DNA of 29,770 bases from CAYSYM01 sp964435115 (GTDB taxonomy: Bacteria > Chloroflexota > UBA6077 > CF-72), in the NCBI GenBank assembly GCA_964435115.1, contig CAYSYM010000047.1, positions 1-29,770 on the forward strand, read 5' to 3'. The translations under genes and the position numbers were made by a program. Positions 16,367 to 25,781 of the stretch are shown in pieces. The notes under the pieces were generated by a model, which worked only from the letters and a program-made list of their open reading frames with translations, made no database searches and was not told where the DNA came from. Within the stretch, counting starts at the first letter, position 1. Every line of letters begins with the position of its first letter.

Positions 16367-17916
16367 GTGGCGCGTTCGCCGATCTCGAACGGCCGGTCGA
16401 GGCCGGCGAGCCGCCGGCGGTGCCCACCGAGCCGCTCCTGTCCGAGCTCTCCCACCCCGGGACCCCTGGCCACACCCTGCCCCCGCTCGACGTGCGGGAC
16501 GCCACGCCCGACTTCTCGGGCCAGCTACTGCGCGCCGCTCTCCCGCTGCCCGAGCTCGGCGAGCTGGACGTGGTGCGCCACTTCACGCACCTGGCCCAGC
16601 GCAACTTCGGCATCGATACGGTCTTCTACCCCCTCGGGTCCTGCACGATGAAGTACAACCCGAAGGTGAACGAGGACGTGGCCCGGCTGCCTGGCTTCGC
16701 CCACGTCCACCCGCTCCAGCCGGAGGAGACGGTCCAGGGGGCGCTGCAGGTGATGTACGAGATGCAGCAGCTCCTGGCGGAGATCACCGGGTTCGACGCG
16801 GCCACCCTCCAGCCCGCCGCCGGCGCTCAGGGCGAGCTGGCGGGCATGCTGATGATGCGCGCCTACCACGAGCAGCGCGGCGATACCCGGCGCCGCCGGG
16901 TCCTCGTCCCGGACTCGGCCCACGGCACCAACCCGGCCAGCGCGGCCATGTGTGGCTTCTCCCCCGTCGCCATCCCCACCGATCGGAACGGGAACGTGGA
17001 CCTGGAGCGGCTCGAGGCAGAGCTGGACGACACGGTGGTCGGCCTCATGCTGACCAACCCGAACACCCTGGGCCTGTTCGAGCAACGGTTGCGCGACGTC
17101 ACCCAGGCCGTTCACGACGCCGGCGGCCTGGTCTACGGCGACGGGGCGAACCTGAACGCGATCCTGGGAGTGGTCAAGCCCGCGGCGATGGGCTTCGACT
17201 GCCTGCATATCAACGTGCACAAGACCTTCTCCACGCCCCACGGCGCGGGCGGCCCGGGCGCAGGCCCGGTCGTCGTGAATGCGAAGCTCGAGCCGTACCT
17301 GCCAACGCCGGTGGTGGTGAGAAGGGCGGATGGAACCTACGCCTTCGACTTCGACCGCCCCCGGAGCATCGGCCGGCTGAAGGGCTTCAGCGGCCACTTC
17401 GGCATCCTGCTGCGCGGCTACACCTACATCCGCATGCAGGGCGCCCAGGGACTCCGCGCCGCGGCGGAGACCGCCGTGCTCAACGCCAACTACCTGCGCG
17501 TCCTGCTCCAGGAGCTGTACGAGCTCCCCTACGCCCGCCGCTGCACGCACGAGTTCGTGCTCTCCGGCCGCCGCCAGAAGGCCCACGGCGTGCGGACCCT
17601 GGACATCGCGAAGCGACTGATCGACTTCCACATCCACCCGCCGACCATCTACTTCCCGCTCATCGTCGAAGAGGCGATCATGGTCGAGCCGACCGAGACG
17701 GAGTCCCGGCCAACGCTGGACCGGTTCGCGGCGGTGATGCGGCGCATCGCCCGAGAAGCGGAGCAGTCGCCGGAGGTCGTGCTGGCCGCCCCGCACCACC
17801 AGGTGGTCGGCCGGCTCGACGAGGTCGCCGCGGCCCGCAAGCCCATCCTGCGATGGGACCCAGGCGGCGCGTCGCCAGCGGACGGCGCTGCGGCCGGAGG
17901 GCCGCGGCCGGCCTGA
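16363..17916 (+). CDS. gcvPB: Glycine dehydrogenase (decarboxylating) subunit 2
   Basis: The catalytic beta subunit of the split glycine decarboxylase. It has 517 residues from the ATG at 16363, which overlaps the gcvPA stop. The PLP lysine is K287 in INVHKTFSTPHGAGGPG. Other signatures are FYPLGSCTMKYNPK (89-100), HPLQPEETVQG, QPAAGAQGE, the DSAHGTNPASA loop (184-194), LTNPNTLG, and the C-terminal MVEPTETESRPTLDRF. A short low-complexity Gly/Ala/Pro tail is added. The frame is open upstream of 16363, but that part lies within gcvPA and is not homologous. Gene lpd for the shared L protein is not in the window. Confidence 0.96.
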   Translation: MSGAFADLERPVEAGEPPAVPTEPLLSELSHPGTPGHTLPPLDVRDATPDFSGQLLRAALPLPELGELDVVRHFTHLAQRNFGIDTVFYPLGSCTMKYNPKVNEDVARLPGFAHVHPLQPEETVQGALQVMYEMQQLLAEITGFDAATLQPAAGAQGELAGMLMMRAYHEQRGDTRRRRVLVPDSAHGTNPASAAMCGFSPVAIPTDRNGNVDLERLEAELDDTVVGLMLTNPNTLGLFEQRLRDVTQAVHDAGGLVYGDGANLNAILGVVKPAAMGFDCLHINVHKTFSTPHGAGGPGAGPVVVNAKLEPYLPTPVVVRRADGTYAFDFDRPRSIGRLKGFSGHFGILLRGYTYIRMQGAQGLRAAAETAVLNANYLRVLLQELYELPYARRCTHEFVLSGRRQKAHGVRTLDIAKRLIDFHIHPPTIYFPLIVEEAIMVEPTETESRPTLDRFAAVMRRIAREAEQSPEVVLAAPHHQVVGRLDEVAAARKPILRWDPGGASPADGAAAGGPRPA

Positions 17917-18219
17917 GCGAGTGGGCCAACGCGGGGCATGCGCTGGCACAGGTGGGGTCCACGTGCTCGGCCCCCGAGAAGCAGGCACGGCGCGCGTCGA
18001 CGGCTCCGGGGACGCCAGGCCAGCATCGAGCTCCAGCACGCGACGGGGGAATGCGAGTACACTCACGCCCACGTGCCCCGGCCGAGGGAAGGCCGAGCAC
18101 GTGCGGGGCTCTTCTCCCGAGCACCCAACCCCCAATACCCAATCCCTGGTGCCCGGCCACCGAGGACGGAAGCGCGAAGCGCCTGAACCTCACGAGGGGA
18201 GGATGAGAGAGCGAGTACC
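17917..18219. other. Intergenic region before the ABC ATPase pair
   Basis: 303 bp without a supported gene. It holds a TACACT at 18058-18063 that could be a -10 element (no matching -35), the heptanucleotide repeat at 18123-18157, and an eight-codon frame (ATG 18203 to TAA 18229) that starts after GAGGGGAGG and overlaps the next gene's GTG start. The short frame might be a leader peptide or an accident. Confidence 0.4.
18123..18157 (+). repeat. Heptanucleotide-period degenerate repeat upstream of the ABC ATPase gene
   Basis: Five 7-bp units in register: ACCCAAC, CCCCAAT, ACCCAAT, CCCTGGT and GCCCGGC. The CCCCAAT-type unit resembles the heptanucleotide STRR sequences known from filamentous cyanobacteria. 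Confidence 0.6.
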
Positions 18220-19248
18220 GTGGCGGTAAACACGAAGCGACCCCTGCTCGAGGTCACCGACCTCCGAACCCAGTTCTTCACGCAGGACGGCGTGGTGAAG
18301 GCCGTCAACGGGGTCTCGTTCACGCTGAATGAGAGCGAGGCGCTCGGACTGGTCGGCGAGTCCGGGTGTGGCAAGAGCGTGAGCGCGCTCTCCTTGATGC
18401 GGCTGATCCCCTCACCGCCCGGGAAGATCGTCTCGGGCGAGGTGTTCTTCGACGGTCGGAACCTGCTCAAGCTCAAGGAAGACGACATGCGGAAGGTGCG
18501 TGGCAACGACATCGCCATGATCTTCCAGGACCCCATGACGTCCCTGAACCCGGTCCTTACCATCGGCCGGCAGATCAGCGAGGCGCTCGAGCTGCACAAG
18601 GGGATGGACCGTTCGGCGGCTCGCAAGCGGACGATCGAGCTGCTCGATCTGGTCGGCATCCCCGCGGCCAGGAACCGCGTCGACGACTACCCGCACCAGT
18701 TCTCCGGTGGCATGCGCCAGCGGGTCATGATCGCCATGGCGCTGAGCTGCGAGCCGAAGCTCCTGATTGCCGACGAGCCGACGACCGCGCTCGACGTGAC
18801 GATCCAGGCGCAGATCCTCGACTTGATCAAGCGGCTGCGCGACGAGCTGGGCATGGCGCTCATCCTGATCACGCACGACCTGGGTGTGGTCGCCGGCATC
18901 GCCGACCGGATCAACGTGATGTACGCGGGCTACATCGTGGAGACGGGCACCGTCGAGGAGATCTTCCACAACCCTCGCCACCCGTACACGCTGGGTCTGC
19001 TGAAGTCGATCCCGCGCATCGACGAGCCGCGGCGCGAGAAGCTGGTGCCGATCGAGGGCCTGCCCCCCGACCTCATCGACGCACCGCCGGGCTGCCCGTT
19101 CCAGCCCCGCTGCCCGTACACGGTCGAGCGGTGCATCCCCGAGAACCCGAGCCTCGAGCCCGTGGTGCCGGGGCACAAGATCGCCTGCTGGGTGGACGTC
19201 ACCGGCGGCAGGGAGCCACACGCCGCGCCCGTGGCGCAGAGCGTGTGA
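18220..19248 (+). CDS. Peptide/oligopeptide ABC transporter ATP-binding protein (OppD/DppD type)
   Basis: One of the two ATPases that power an Opp/Dpp-type importer for peptides or related solutes, on the inner face of the membrane. It has 342 residues. Walker A is GESGCGKS (46-53), the Q-loop FQDP (102-105), the signature FSGGMRQR (161-168), Walker B LLIADEP (181-187), and the switch His is in ITHDLGV. The C-terminal oligopeptide extension has the cysteine pattern GCPFQPRCPYTVERC plus a final IACW, a four-cysteine site typical of this subfamily. GTG at 18220 is the likely start; it lacks a strong ribosome site. The partner ATPase follows, but no permease or solute-binding protein is in the window, so the substrate is unknown. 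Confidence 0.92.
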   Translation: MAVNTKRPLLEVTDLRTQFFTQDGVVKAVNGVSFTLNESEALGLVGESGCGKSVSALSLMRLIPSPPGKIVSGEVFFDGRNLLKLKEDDMRKVRGNDIAMIFQDPMTSLNPVLTIGRQISEALELHKGMDRSAARKRTIELLDLVGIPAARNRVDDYPHQFSGGMRQRVMIAMALSCEPKLLIADEPTTALDVTIQAQILDLIKRLRDELGMALILITHDLGVVAGIADRINVMYAGYIVETGTVEEIFHNPRHPYTLGLLKSIPRIDEPRREKLVPIEGLPPDLIDAPPGCPFQPRCPYTVERCIPENPSLEPVVPGHKIACWVDVTGGREPHAAPVAQSV

Positions 19249-19254
19249 GGAGAA

Positions 19255-19317
19255 GGCAGACGTGAGATGGCAGATGGCAGACGGCAGACGTGTGACATCT
19301 GAGTTCTGAGAGTTGCG
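19255..19317 (+). repeat. Heptanucleotide-period degenerate repeat between the two ABC ATPase genes
   Basis: Nine 7-bp units in register, the clearest being GGCAGAC, GGCAGAT, GGCAGAC, GGCAGAC (19255-19289), then ATCTGAG and TTCTGAG. It fills nearly the whole 80-bp gap up to the ribosome site of the next gene. Confidence 0.65.
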
Positions 19318-19328
19318 CGGGAGAGGAG

Positions 19329-20396
<1,068 letters not shown>

Positions 20397-20408
<12 letters not shown>

Positions 20409-21326
20409 CTCGCCTTCGTTCTCCTCCAGCGCGCTGATCGCCTGCTCGGCGGCGGCGCGGACGTGCGGGTCGCGATCCTCGAGCGCGTAGAGCAGCGCTT
20501 CGCGCGCCTCGTCGCCGCCCAGGACGCCCAGCGCATGGATCACGGCCAGCCGGACCGCGGGCTCCGGGTCATCCACGAGGTCCACCAACGGGGCGACCGC
20601 GCGCTCGTCGCCGATCTCCTCCAGACTCCTGGCTGCCTCCAGGCGCATCTCCGGGTCCTCGCTGCCGAGCACTGGGAGCAGGCGATCCGTCCAGCGCGGG
20701 TCCGCACTCCGCCCCATGCCCTTGATGGCTCCTAGCCGCAGCGAGGGGTCGGTGAAGGCCGCCGCCAGCTCGCCCGTCACGCGGGCGTCGCTGAAGTACC
20801 CCAGCGAGGCGAGAGCGGCCGAGCGAACGCCCGGCGCTTCCGCCGCGTCGTGGACGACCTCGAGCAGGACCGCGCGTAGGCGCTCCACGTCACGCTGGTG
20901 CAGGTCGTCCAGCTCCCCGCGCAGGGTGAAGCGCGCCAGGTCCTCCGCCGCCGCCCGACGGACCTCCTGGCTGGGATCGCGGCGGACGAGCTCGAGCAGG
21001 CGGTCGAAGAGGCCTGCGCTCTGGTCTTCGAGCGCGCACTCGACGCCCGCCACACGCACGGCCGCGTCCTCGTCCTCCAGGGCGAGGCGGTTGATCGTGC
21101 TGTAGTCCAGGCGCAGCCGCTGCTCGGCGGCGGCGTGGAGGGCTCGCACCAGCCGCTCCCGGGCCGCGGCTGGCAGACCGCTCCAGGCCGCCCGGAACGC
21201 TTCGAGGTCGGCGCCTTCGAGCACAGACAGCGCGTCGTAGTGCTCGACCACGAGCTCACCTTCGTCGGCCACCAGCTTCAGGGCAGCGGCGAGGGCTGCC
21301 TGGCGGTCATCGTCGCGCTGCAGCAT
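20397..21326 (-). CDS. HEAT-repeat protein
   Basis: A 309-residue alpha-solenoid. HEAT/PBS-lyase-type repeats are clearest from residue ~170 on: units such as DPRWTDRLLPVLGSEDPEMRLEAARSLEEIGDERAVAPLVDLVDDPEPAVRLAVIHALGVLGGDEAREALLYALEDRDPHVRAAAEQAI. The N-terminal half has looser helical repeats. There is no signal peptide, membrane segment or catalytic motif, so it is probably a cytoplasmic scaffold or adaptor; no function is claimed. It starts 19 bp after the proS stop, so it is likely in the proS operon. The start at ATG 21326 has no clear ribosome site, so translation may rely on coupling to proS. Confidence 0.85.
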
Positions 21327-21345
21327 GGCAGTCCCGCTGGGGAGG

Positions 21346-22830
21346 TCAGTACGCCTGGGCAAACACGGCCCGCTGTGGCGCCTCCGCGCCGTCGACCACG
21401 CACCGGCCGGGCCCGTCGTCCGAGGCGTCCTCGGGGATGACCCGGACCGTGGCCCGGGTCTCGTCCTTGATCCGCTGCTCGCACACGGGCTTGCCGCACC
21501 AGTAGGCGCGGATGAACCCACGCCGCTCGGCCATGATCGCCCTGAACGTCTCGTAGTCGTCGGCCGCACACGTGTTGGCCTCGCGGAACACCAGCGCCCG
21601 GTCGAAGAGGGCCTGCTGGATCTCCGGTAGCAGGTCTCCCACGCGAGCAGTCGTGGCTGCGATTGCTGCCTGCTCTTTGGTCCGGGTATCGCGCCTCACG
21701 AGAGTCACCTGTCCGCTGGCCAGATCGCGCGGACCGACCTCAATTCGGAGCGGTACCCCTTTGAGCTCCCACTCGTTGAACTTCCAGCCCGGGCGCTTAT
21801 CGCTCCAGTCGGCCTCGGCCCGACAGCCGGCCGCCGTCAACTCGCGCAGCAGCCTGGAGACTGCCTCAGCCACCCGGTTCTCGTCCTCGTCTGTCTTCGC
21901 CGGGATGGGGACGACGACCACCTGTACCGGCGCGACGCGCGGCGGCAGGATCAGGCCACTATCGTCGCCGTGGGCCATCAGCATGCCGCCCAGGATGCGC
22001 GTGCTCATCCCCCAGCTCGTCGTCCAGCAGTAGCGGCGTTCGCCGTCCTGGTCCAGGAAGTCGATGTCGAACGCCCGGGCGAAGTTCTGCCCCAGGTTGT
22101 GGCTAGTTCCGCTCTGGAGCGCCTTGCCGTCAGGCATCAGCGCTTCGATGCTGTAGGTCATGTCCGCGCCGGCGAACTTCTCGGCCTCGCTCTTGCGGCC
22201 CCGCAGCACCGGCAGGGCCAGCGCCTGCTCCGCGAAGTCGGCGTAGACGCCGAGCATGCGCAGGGTCTCCTCCTGCGCTTCCTCGTACGTGCGGTGCGCC
22301 GTGTGGCCCTCCTGCCACAGGAACTCGGTGGTGCGCAGGAAGAACACGGTCCGCTTCTCCCAGCGCACCACGTTGGCCCACTGGTTGATGAGCACGGGCA
22401 GGTCGCGCCACGACTGGATCCAGCGCGCGTAGAAGTGGCCGATGATCGTCTCGCTGGTGGGGCGGATCGCCAGCCGCTCCTGGAGGGGCTCGCCGCCGGC
22501 GTGCGTGACCCAGGCAACCTCGGGGGCGAAACCTTCGACGTGCCTGGCTTCGCGGCGCAGGAAGCTCTCGGGCACGAAGAGCGGGAAGTAGGCGTTCTTG
22601 TGGCCCGTCTCCTTGAAACGGCGGTCCAGGCCCGCCTGCATGTTCTCCCACAGCGCGTAGCCGTACGGACGAATGACCATCGTGCCACCGACCGGCTCGA
22701 AGTAGTCGGCGAGCTCCGAGCGACGGATGGCGGTGACGTACCAGCGCGAGAATGCCTCGCCATCGCTGGCATCCTTCGGTGGAAGCTGGCCGCCGAACCC
22801 CTTGTCCCTGTCTGGGGCCACCTGTGGCAT
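21346..22830 (-). CDS. proS: Prolyl-tRNA synthetase, archaeal/eukaryotic-type (ProS type 3)
   Basis: A class II aminoacyl-tRNA synthetase charging tRNA-Pro. At 494 residues, with no INS editing domain, it belongs to the short archaeal/eukaryotic-like type 3 rather than the E. coli type. Visible segments are FSRWYVTAIRRSELADY, GTMVIRPYGYALWENMQ, HKNAYFPLFVPESFL, the motif-2 region RWEKRTVFFLRTTEFLWQEGHTAH, GKALQSGTSHNLGQNFARAF, and motif 3 around WGMSTRILGGMLMAHGDD. The C-terminal domain keeps a cysteine set (WCGKPVCEQ with C-terminal cysteines) consistent with the zinc site of this type, and ends with the usual C-terminal Tyr. GGAGG in the CAGGAGGCGT stretch precedes the ATG. The 377-bp upstream gap suggests a long structured leader. 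Confidence 0.95.
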   Translation of the reverse strand: MPQVAPDRDKGFGGQLPPKDASDGEAFSRWYVTAIRRSELADYFEPVGGTMVIRPYGYALWENMQAGLDRRFKETGHKNAYFPLFVPESFLRREARHVEGFAPEVAWVTHAGGEPLQERLAIRPTSETIIGHFYARWIQSWRDLPVLINQWANVVRWEKRTVFFLRTTEFLWQEGHTAHRTYEEAQEETLRMLGVYADFAEQALALPVLRGRKSEAEKFAGADMTYSIEALMPDGKALQSGTSHNLGQNFARAFDIDFLDQDGERRYCWTTSWGMSTRILGGMLMAHGDDSGLILPPRVAPVQVVVVPIPAKTDEDENRVAEAVSRLLRELTAAGCRAEADWSDKRPGWKFNEWELKGVPLRIEVGPRDLASGQVTLVRRDTRTKEQAAIAATTARVGDLLPEIQQALFDRALVFREANTCAADDYETFRAIMAERRGFIRAYWCGKPVCEQRIKDETRATVRVIPEDASDDGPGRCVVDGAEAPQRAVFAQAY

Positions 22831-23207
22831 ACGCCTCCTGCGCGCTGCTGACCGCTTCGCGCGTCCTGTCTCTATGCGACCTCAGCCCGTGGGCCGGGGT
22901 GCGGCTCGGATCGGGGCGGATGCGGCCCACGGATCGAACTGCGAGTGCTCCGCGTTCCGGCGGCTCGGGCGCAGGCTCTGCGCTTGGCGCCTGAAGCGCG
23001 GGCTCGCCCGGTGGATGGCCGGCCGCGGCCTTTGCGCCCTTCTCCTTCGCGCCAGGCACGGGGCCGAGGTCCGGCACGGGTCGGGCCGCTGCGGCCCGTC
23101 TGCCTGGCGACTTCGGGGCAGTCTACCAAAGTGCCAGCGGGCGGCCGCGCCCGAGCGCGGCGGCCCGCTCCACCTATACTCCAGCCGTCTCAACGCCCCA
23201 CCCGAGC
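22831..23207. other. Divergent intergenic region with a structured proS leader
   Basis: 377 bp between proS (minus) and alr (plus). On the minus strand a TAGACT within CTTTGGTAGACT (about 23121-23132) could be a -10, giving a proS leader of nearly 300 nt. That leader contains a long-range inverted repeat CGCCAGGCA (23050-23058) / TGCCTGGCG (23101-23109) enclosing a GGGCCGC/GCGGCCC hairpin. No T-box core (GGTGGNACCGCG-like) is present. No gene is supported. Confidence 0.45.
23175..23180 (+). promoter_or_regulatory. -10 element of the alr promoter
   Basis: TATACT at 23175-23180 in GC-rich surroundings, 27 bases before the alr ATG, gives a leader of about 20 nt that lacks a Shine-Dalgarno sequence. 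Confidence 0.5.
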
Positions 23208-24443
23208 ATGCTGCCAACATCCGGCCCCCTCCCCCATCTGGCGGACGAGACCAGGCGCAGCGGCTCGCCGGCGGACTGCTGGCCTTGCTGGGTCGAGGTC
23301 GACCTGGATGCCGTGGCCCACAACGTCCGGGCGCTCCAGGCGATCGCCGAGCCGCGAGTTGGCGTGACCGCCGTGGTTAAAGCTCAGGCGTACGGCCTCG
23401 GCGCGACCGAGGTCGCACGTGCGGCGCTCGGCGCCGGAGCGCGTGGCGTGGCGGTGGCGCGCGTCGCCGAGGCAGCCCAGCTTCGGGCCAACGGCGTGCG
23501 CCAGCCCATCTTGCTGCTCGGCGGCATCGCGCCCGGCGAGGCGGCCGAGGCCGTGCGCCTCGCGCTCACGCCGACAGTCACGGACTGGGAGACCGCTCGC
23601 CTGCTGAACGCGGCGGCGGGCCGATCCGGCAGGCAGCTCGGGGTCCAGGTCAAGGTGGACACCGGCATCGCCCGCTACGGGGCGCCCGCGGAGGAGGCGA
23701 TGGCCATCGTGCGGCAGCTCCACACGCTGCCCGGTCTCCGCCTGGAAGGCTTCTACACCCACTTCGCCGCTGCCGACGACGCCGATCCTTTCTTCGCCCA
23801 CCAGCAGCTCGCCCGCTACCTGGCGATCTGCAGCCAGCTCGAGACGGAAGGGCTCGACCTGGGCCTCAAGCACGCCGCGAGCTCGGCCGGCGCCCTGCGC
23901 ATCCCGGGCGCGGCCCTGGACACGATCCGCGTCGGCATTGGCCTGAGCGGACATCGCGCCACGAGCTGGGTGCCTCAGCCGGGCGAGCTGCGGCCCGCCG
24001 TGGCGCTGAAGGCCCGCGTGGTCCGGTTCCATAGGCCCGCCATCGGCACGTCCATCGGCTACGGTCGCACCTACAAGGTGTACCGCCCCATGCGGGTGGC
24101 GCTCCTCGCCTGTGGCTATGCGGACGGGCTGCCGCGGGCGTGCAGCAACCGTGGCTGGGTGCTGATCCGCGGCCAGCGCGCCCAGCTCGTCGGGACCGTG
24201 TCGATGGACATGGCGGTGGCCGACGTGACGCACGTGCCCGACGCCGAGGTGGGCGACGAGGTCGTGCTCCTCGGCCGCCAGGGGGATGCCGCGATCACCT
24301 TGGAGGAGTTCGCCGACTCGGCCGGCATCATCCCTCACGAGGCGCTGGTGCGCCTGGGCACCCGCGCTCCCCGCGTGTACCTGGAACGGGGTGTCCCGGT
24401 GCGCGCGAGCCGCCTGGCGGATGAGGCCGAGCTTGAGCTGTAG
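23208..24443 (+). CDS. alr: Alanine racemase
   Basis: A PLP enzyme interconverting L- and D-alanine for peptidoglycan. It has 411 residues: an N-terminal TIM barrel from WVEVDLDAVAHNVRAL (28-43), the PLP lysine K58 in AVVKAQAYGLG, VKVDTGIARYG with the PLP-contacting Arg, GFYTHFAAAD, and HAASSAGAL. The C-terminal barrel has the second catalytic Tyr in SIGYGRTY, followed by LACGYADGLPRACSNRG and VGTVSMDM. The motif normally read as KANAYGHG is KAQAYGLG here, with Asn and His both replaced, although the lysine and Tyr are kept. The first ~25 residues are an extra, non-homologous lead. The phosphorylase gene follows 27 bp downstream, so the two probably form an operon. Confidence 0.92.
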   Translation: MLPTSGPLPHLADETRRSGSPADCWPCWVEVDLDAVAHNVRALQAIAEPRVGVTAVVKAQAYGLGATEVARAALGAGARGVAVARVAEAAQLRANGVRQPILLLGGIAPGEAAEAVRLALTPTVTDWETARLLNAAAGRSGRQLGVQVKVDTGIARYGAPAEEAMAIVRQLHTLPGLRLEGFYTHFAAADDADPFFAHQQLARYLAICSQLETEGLDLGLKHAASSAGALRIPGAALDTIRVGIGLSGHRATSWVPQPGELRPAVALKARVVRFHRPAIGTSIGYGRTYKVYRPMRVALLACGYADGLPRACSNRGWVLIRGQRAQLVGTVSMDMAVADVTHVPDAEVGDEVVLLGRQGDAAITLEEFADSAGIIPHEALVRLGTRAPRVYLERGVPVRASRLADEAELEL

Positions 24444-24470
24444 CCGCTACCCGCGGCCTCCGACTGCACG

Positions 24471-25781
24471 ATGCGTATCGTCGATCTGATCGAGAAGAAG
24501 CGCGACGGCGGCACGCACACGCGGGCCGAGCTGGAGGCGCTCGTCCTCGGCTACACGCGCGGCGAGGTGCCGGACTACCAGGTGGCGGCCTGGCTGATGG
24601 CCGTCGTGTGGCGGGGGATGGCCGAGGAGGAGATGGCTGCCCTCACCCAGGTCATGGCAGCCAGCGGAGAGCAGCTCGACCTCTCTGCGATCGGCCGACC
24701 CGTCGCGGACAAGCACTCCACCGGCGGTGTCGGCGACAAGACCTCGCTGGTGGTCATGCCGCTCGTGGCCGCGTGCGGCGTGCCGGTCGCGAAGATGAGC
24801 GGGCGCGGCCTGGGGTTCACCGGTGGCACGATCGACAAGCTGGAGTCGTTCGCGGGCATCAAGCTGGATCTCTCCGCGCACGCGTTCGTGGCCCAGCTCC
24901 ACGCGATCGGCCTCGTCATCAGCGGGCAGTCGGCGGACCTGGCCCCGGCCGACGGCAGGCTGTACGCGCTGCGCGATGTGACCGGGACTGTCCCCAGCCT
25001 GCCGCTGATTGCCAGCAGCATCATGTCCAAGAAGCTGGCTGCCGGCGCGAACGTGATCGTGCTCGACGTGAAGACGGGCTCGGGCGCGTTCATGCGTGAG
25101 CGCGTGGCCGCGCGGGCCCTCGCGGAGGCTATGGTGGCTATCGGCGTCGCGGCCGGGCGCCGGGTCGCCGCCGTCGTGAGCGACATGTCGCAGCCGCTCG
25201 GCCGCACCGTGGGCAACGCGCTCGAGGTGCGTGAGGCGCTCGATACGCTCGAAGGGAAAGGTCCGCCAGACTTCCAGCCATTCGCCGTCGAGCTGGCGTC
25301 GGCGATCGTGCGCCTCGCCACCGCTGGACGTCAGGGGCGGCCGGACGTGGAGCGCGCGCTCGCCAGTGGGGCAGGCCTGGCGGTCTTTCGCCGCATGGTC
25401 GAGGCGCAGGGCGGCGACACGGCCGCCTTCGACGACCGCGCGCGGCTGCCCACCGCCCGGTGGCAGGAGACCGTGCCCGCGCCATCGTCTGGCTACCTGG
25501 CCCGCCTGGACGCGCTGGCCGTGGCGCGTACGGCCATCCTCCTGGGCGCGGGCCGCGAGCGGAAGGGCGAGCCGATCGACCTGGCCGTGGGCGTCGAGCT
25601 GCGCGCGAAGGTGGGCGACCGCGTGGACGCCGGCGCCGCGCTCGCGGTGCTCCACGCCAACGATCCCCGGCGGCTCGCGGTGGCTCGCAGCCTGTTCCTC
25701 AATGCTGTGTCGATCGGCCAGGACGCGGTGGAGGCGCCACCGCACGTGTTCGAGCGGGTCGGCTTCCCCCGCGCGACCTGA
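24471..25781 (+). CDS. pdp: Pyrimidine-nucleoside (thymidine) phosphorylase
   Basis: Phosphorolysis of thymidine, deoxyuridine or uridine to base and (deoxy)ribose-1-phosphate, a pyrimidine salvage step. It has 436 residues, the family length. The N-terminal helical domain starts MRIVDLIEKKRDGG. The phosphate-binding KHSTGGVGDKTSL (81-93) and the family signature KMSGRGLGFTGGTIDKLES (108-126) are intact, as are the nucleobase-contact segments YALRDVTGTVPS and SSIMSKKLAAG. The C-terminal domain has GRERKGEPIDLAVGVEL. Whether it is a Pdp (broad) or DeoA (thymidine) enzyme is not resolved; the sequence looks closer to Pdp. It lies directly after alr, and its last 83 bases overlap the convergent helicase gene. 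Confidence 0.94.
   Translation: MRIVDLIEKKRDGGTHTRAELEALVLGYTRGEVPDYQVAAWLMAVVWRGMAEEEMAALTQVMAASGEQLDLSAIGRPVADKHSTGGVGDKTSLVVMPLVAACGVPVAKMSGRGLGFTGGTIDKLESFAGIKLDLSAHAFVAQLHAIGLVISGQSADLAPADGRLYALRDVTGTVPSLPLIASSIMSKKLAAGANVIVLDVKTGSGAFMRERVAARALAEAMVAIGVAAGRRVAAVVSDMSQPLGRTVGNALEVREALDTLEGKGPPDFQPFAVELASAIVRLATAGRQGRPDVERALASGAGLAVFRRMVEAQGGDTAAFDDRARLPTARWQETVPAPSSGYLARLDALAVARTAILLGAGRERKGEPIDLAVGVELRAKVGDRVDAGAALAVLHANDPRRLAVARSLFLNAVSIGQDAVEAPPHVFERVGFPRAT

Noticed and set aside
16525..18135. Long minus-strand open frame opposite gcvPB
   Set aside because: Antisense shadow of a clear glycine decarboxylase subunit; no ribosome site or homology.
18203..18229. Eight-codon leader peptide overlapping the OppD-type start
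   Set aside because: It has a purine-rich site, but no regulatory codons or attenuator structure; too short to support.
22831..23207. T-box riboswitch for proS
   Set aside because: The long gap before proS suggested one, but I could not find the T-box core sequence or a terminator with T-run.
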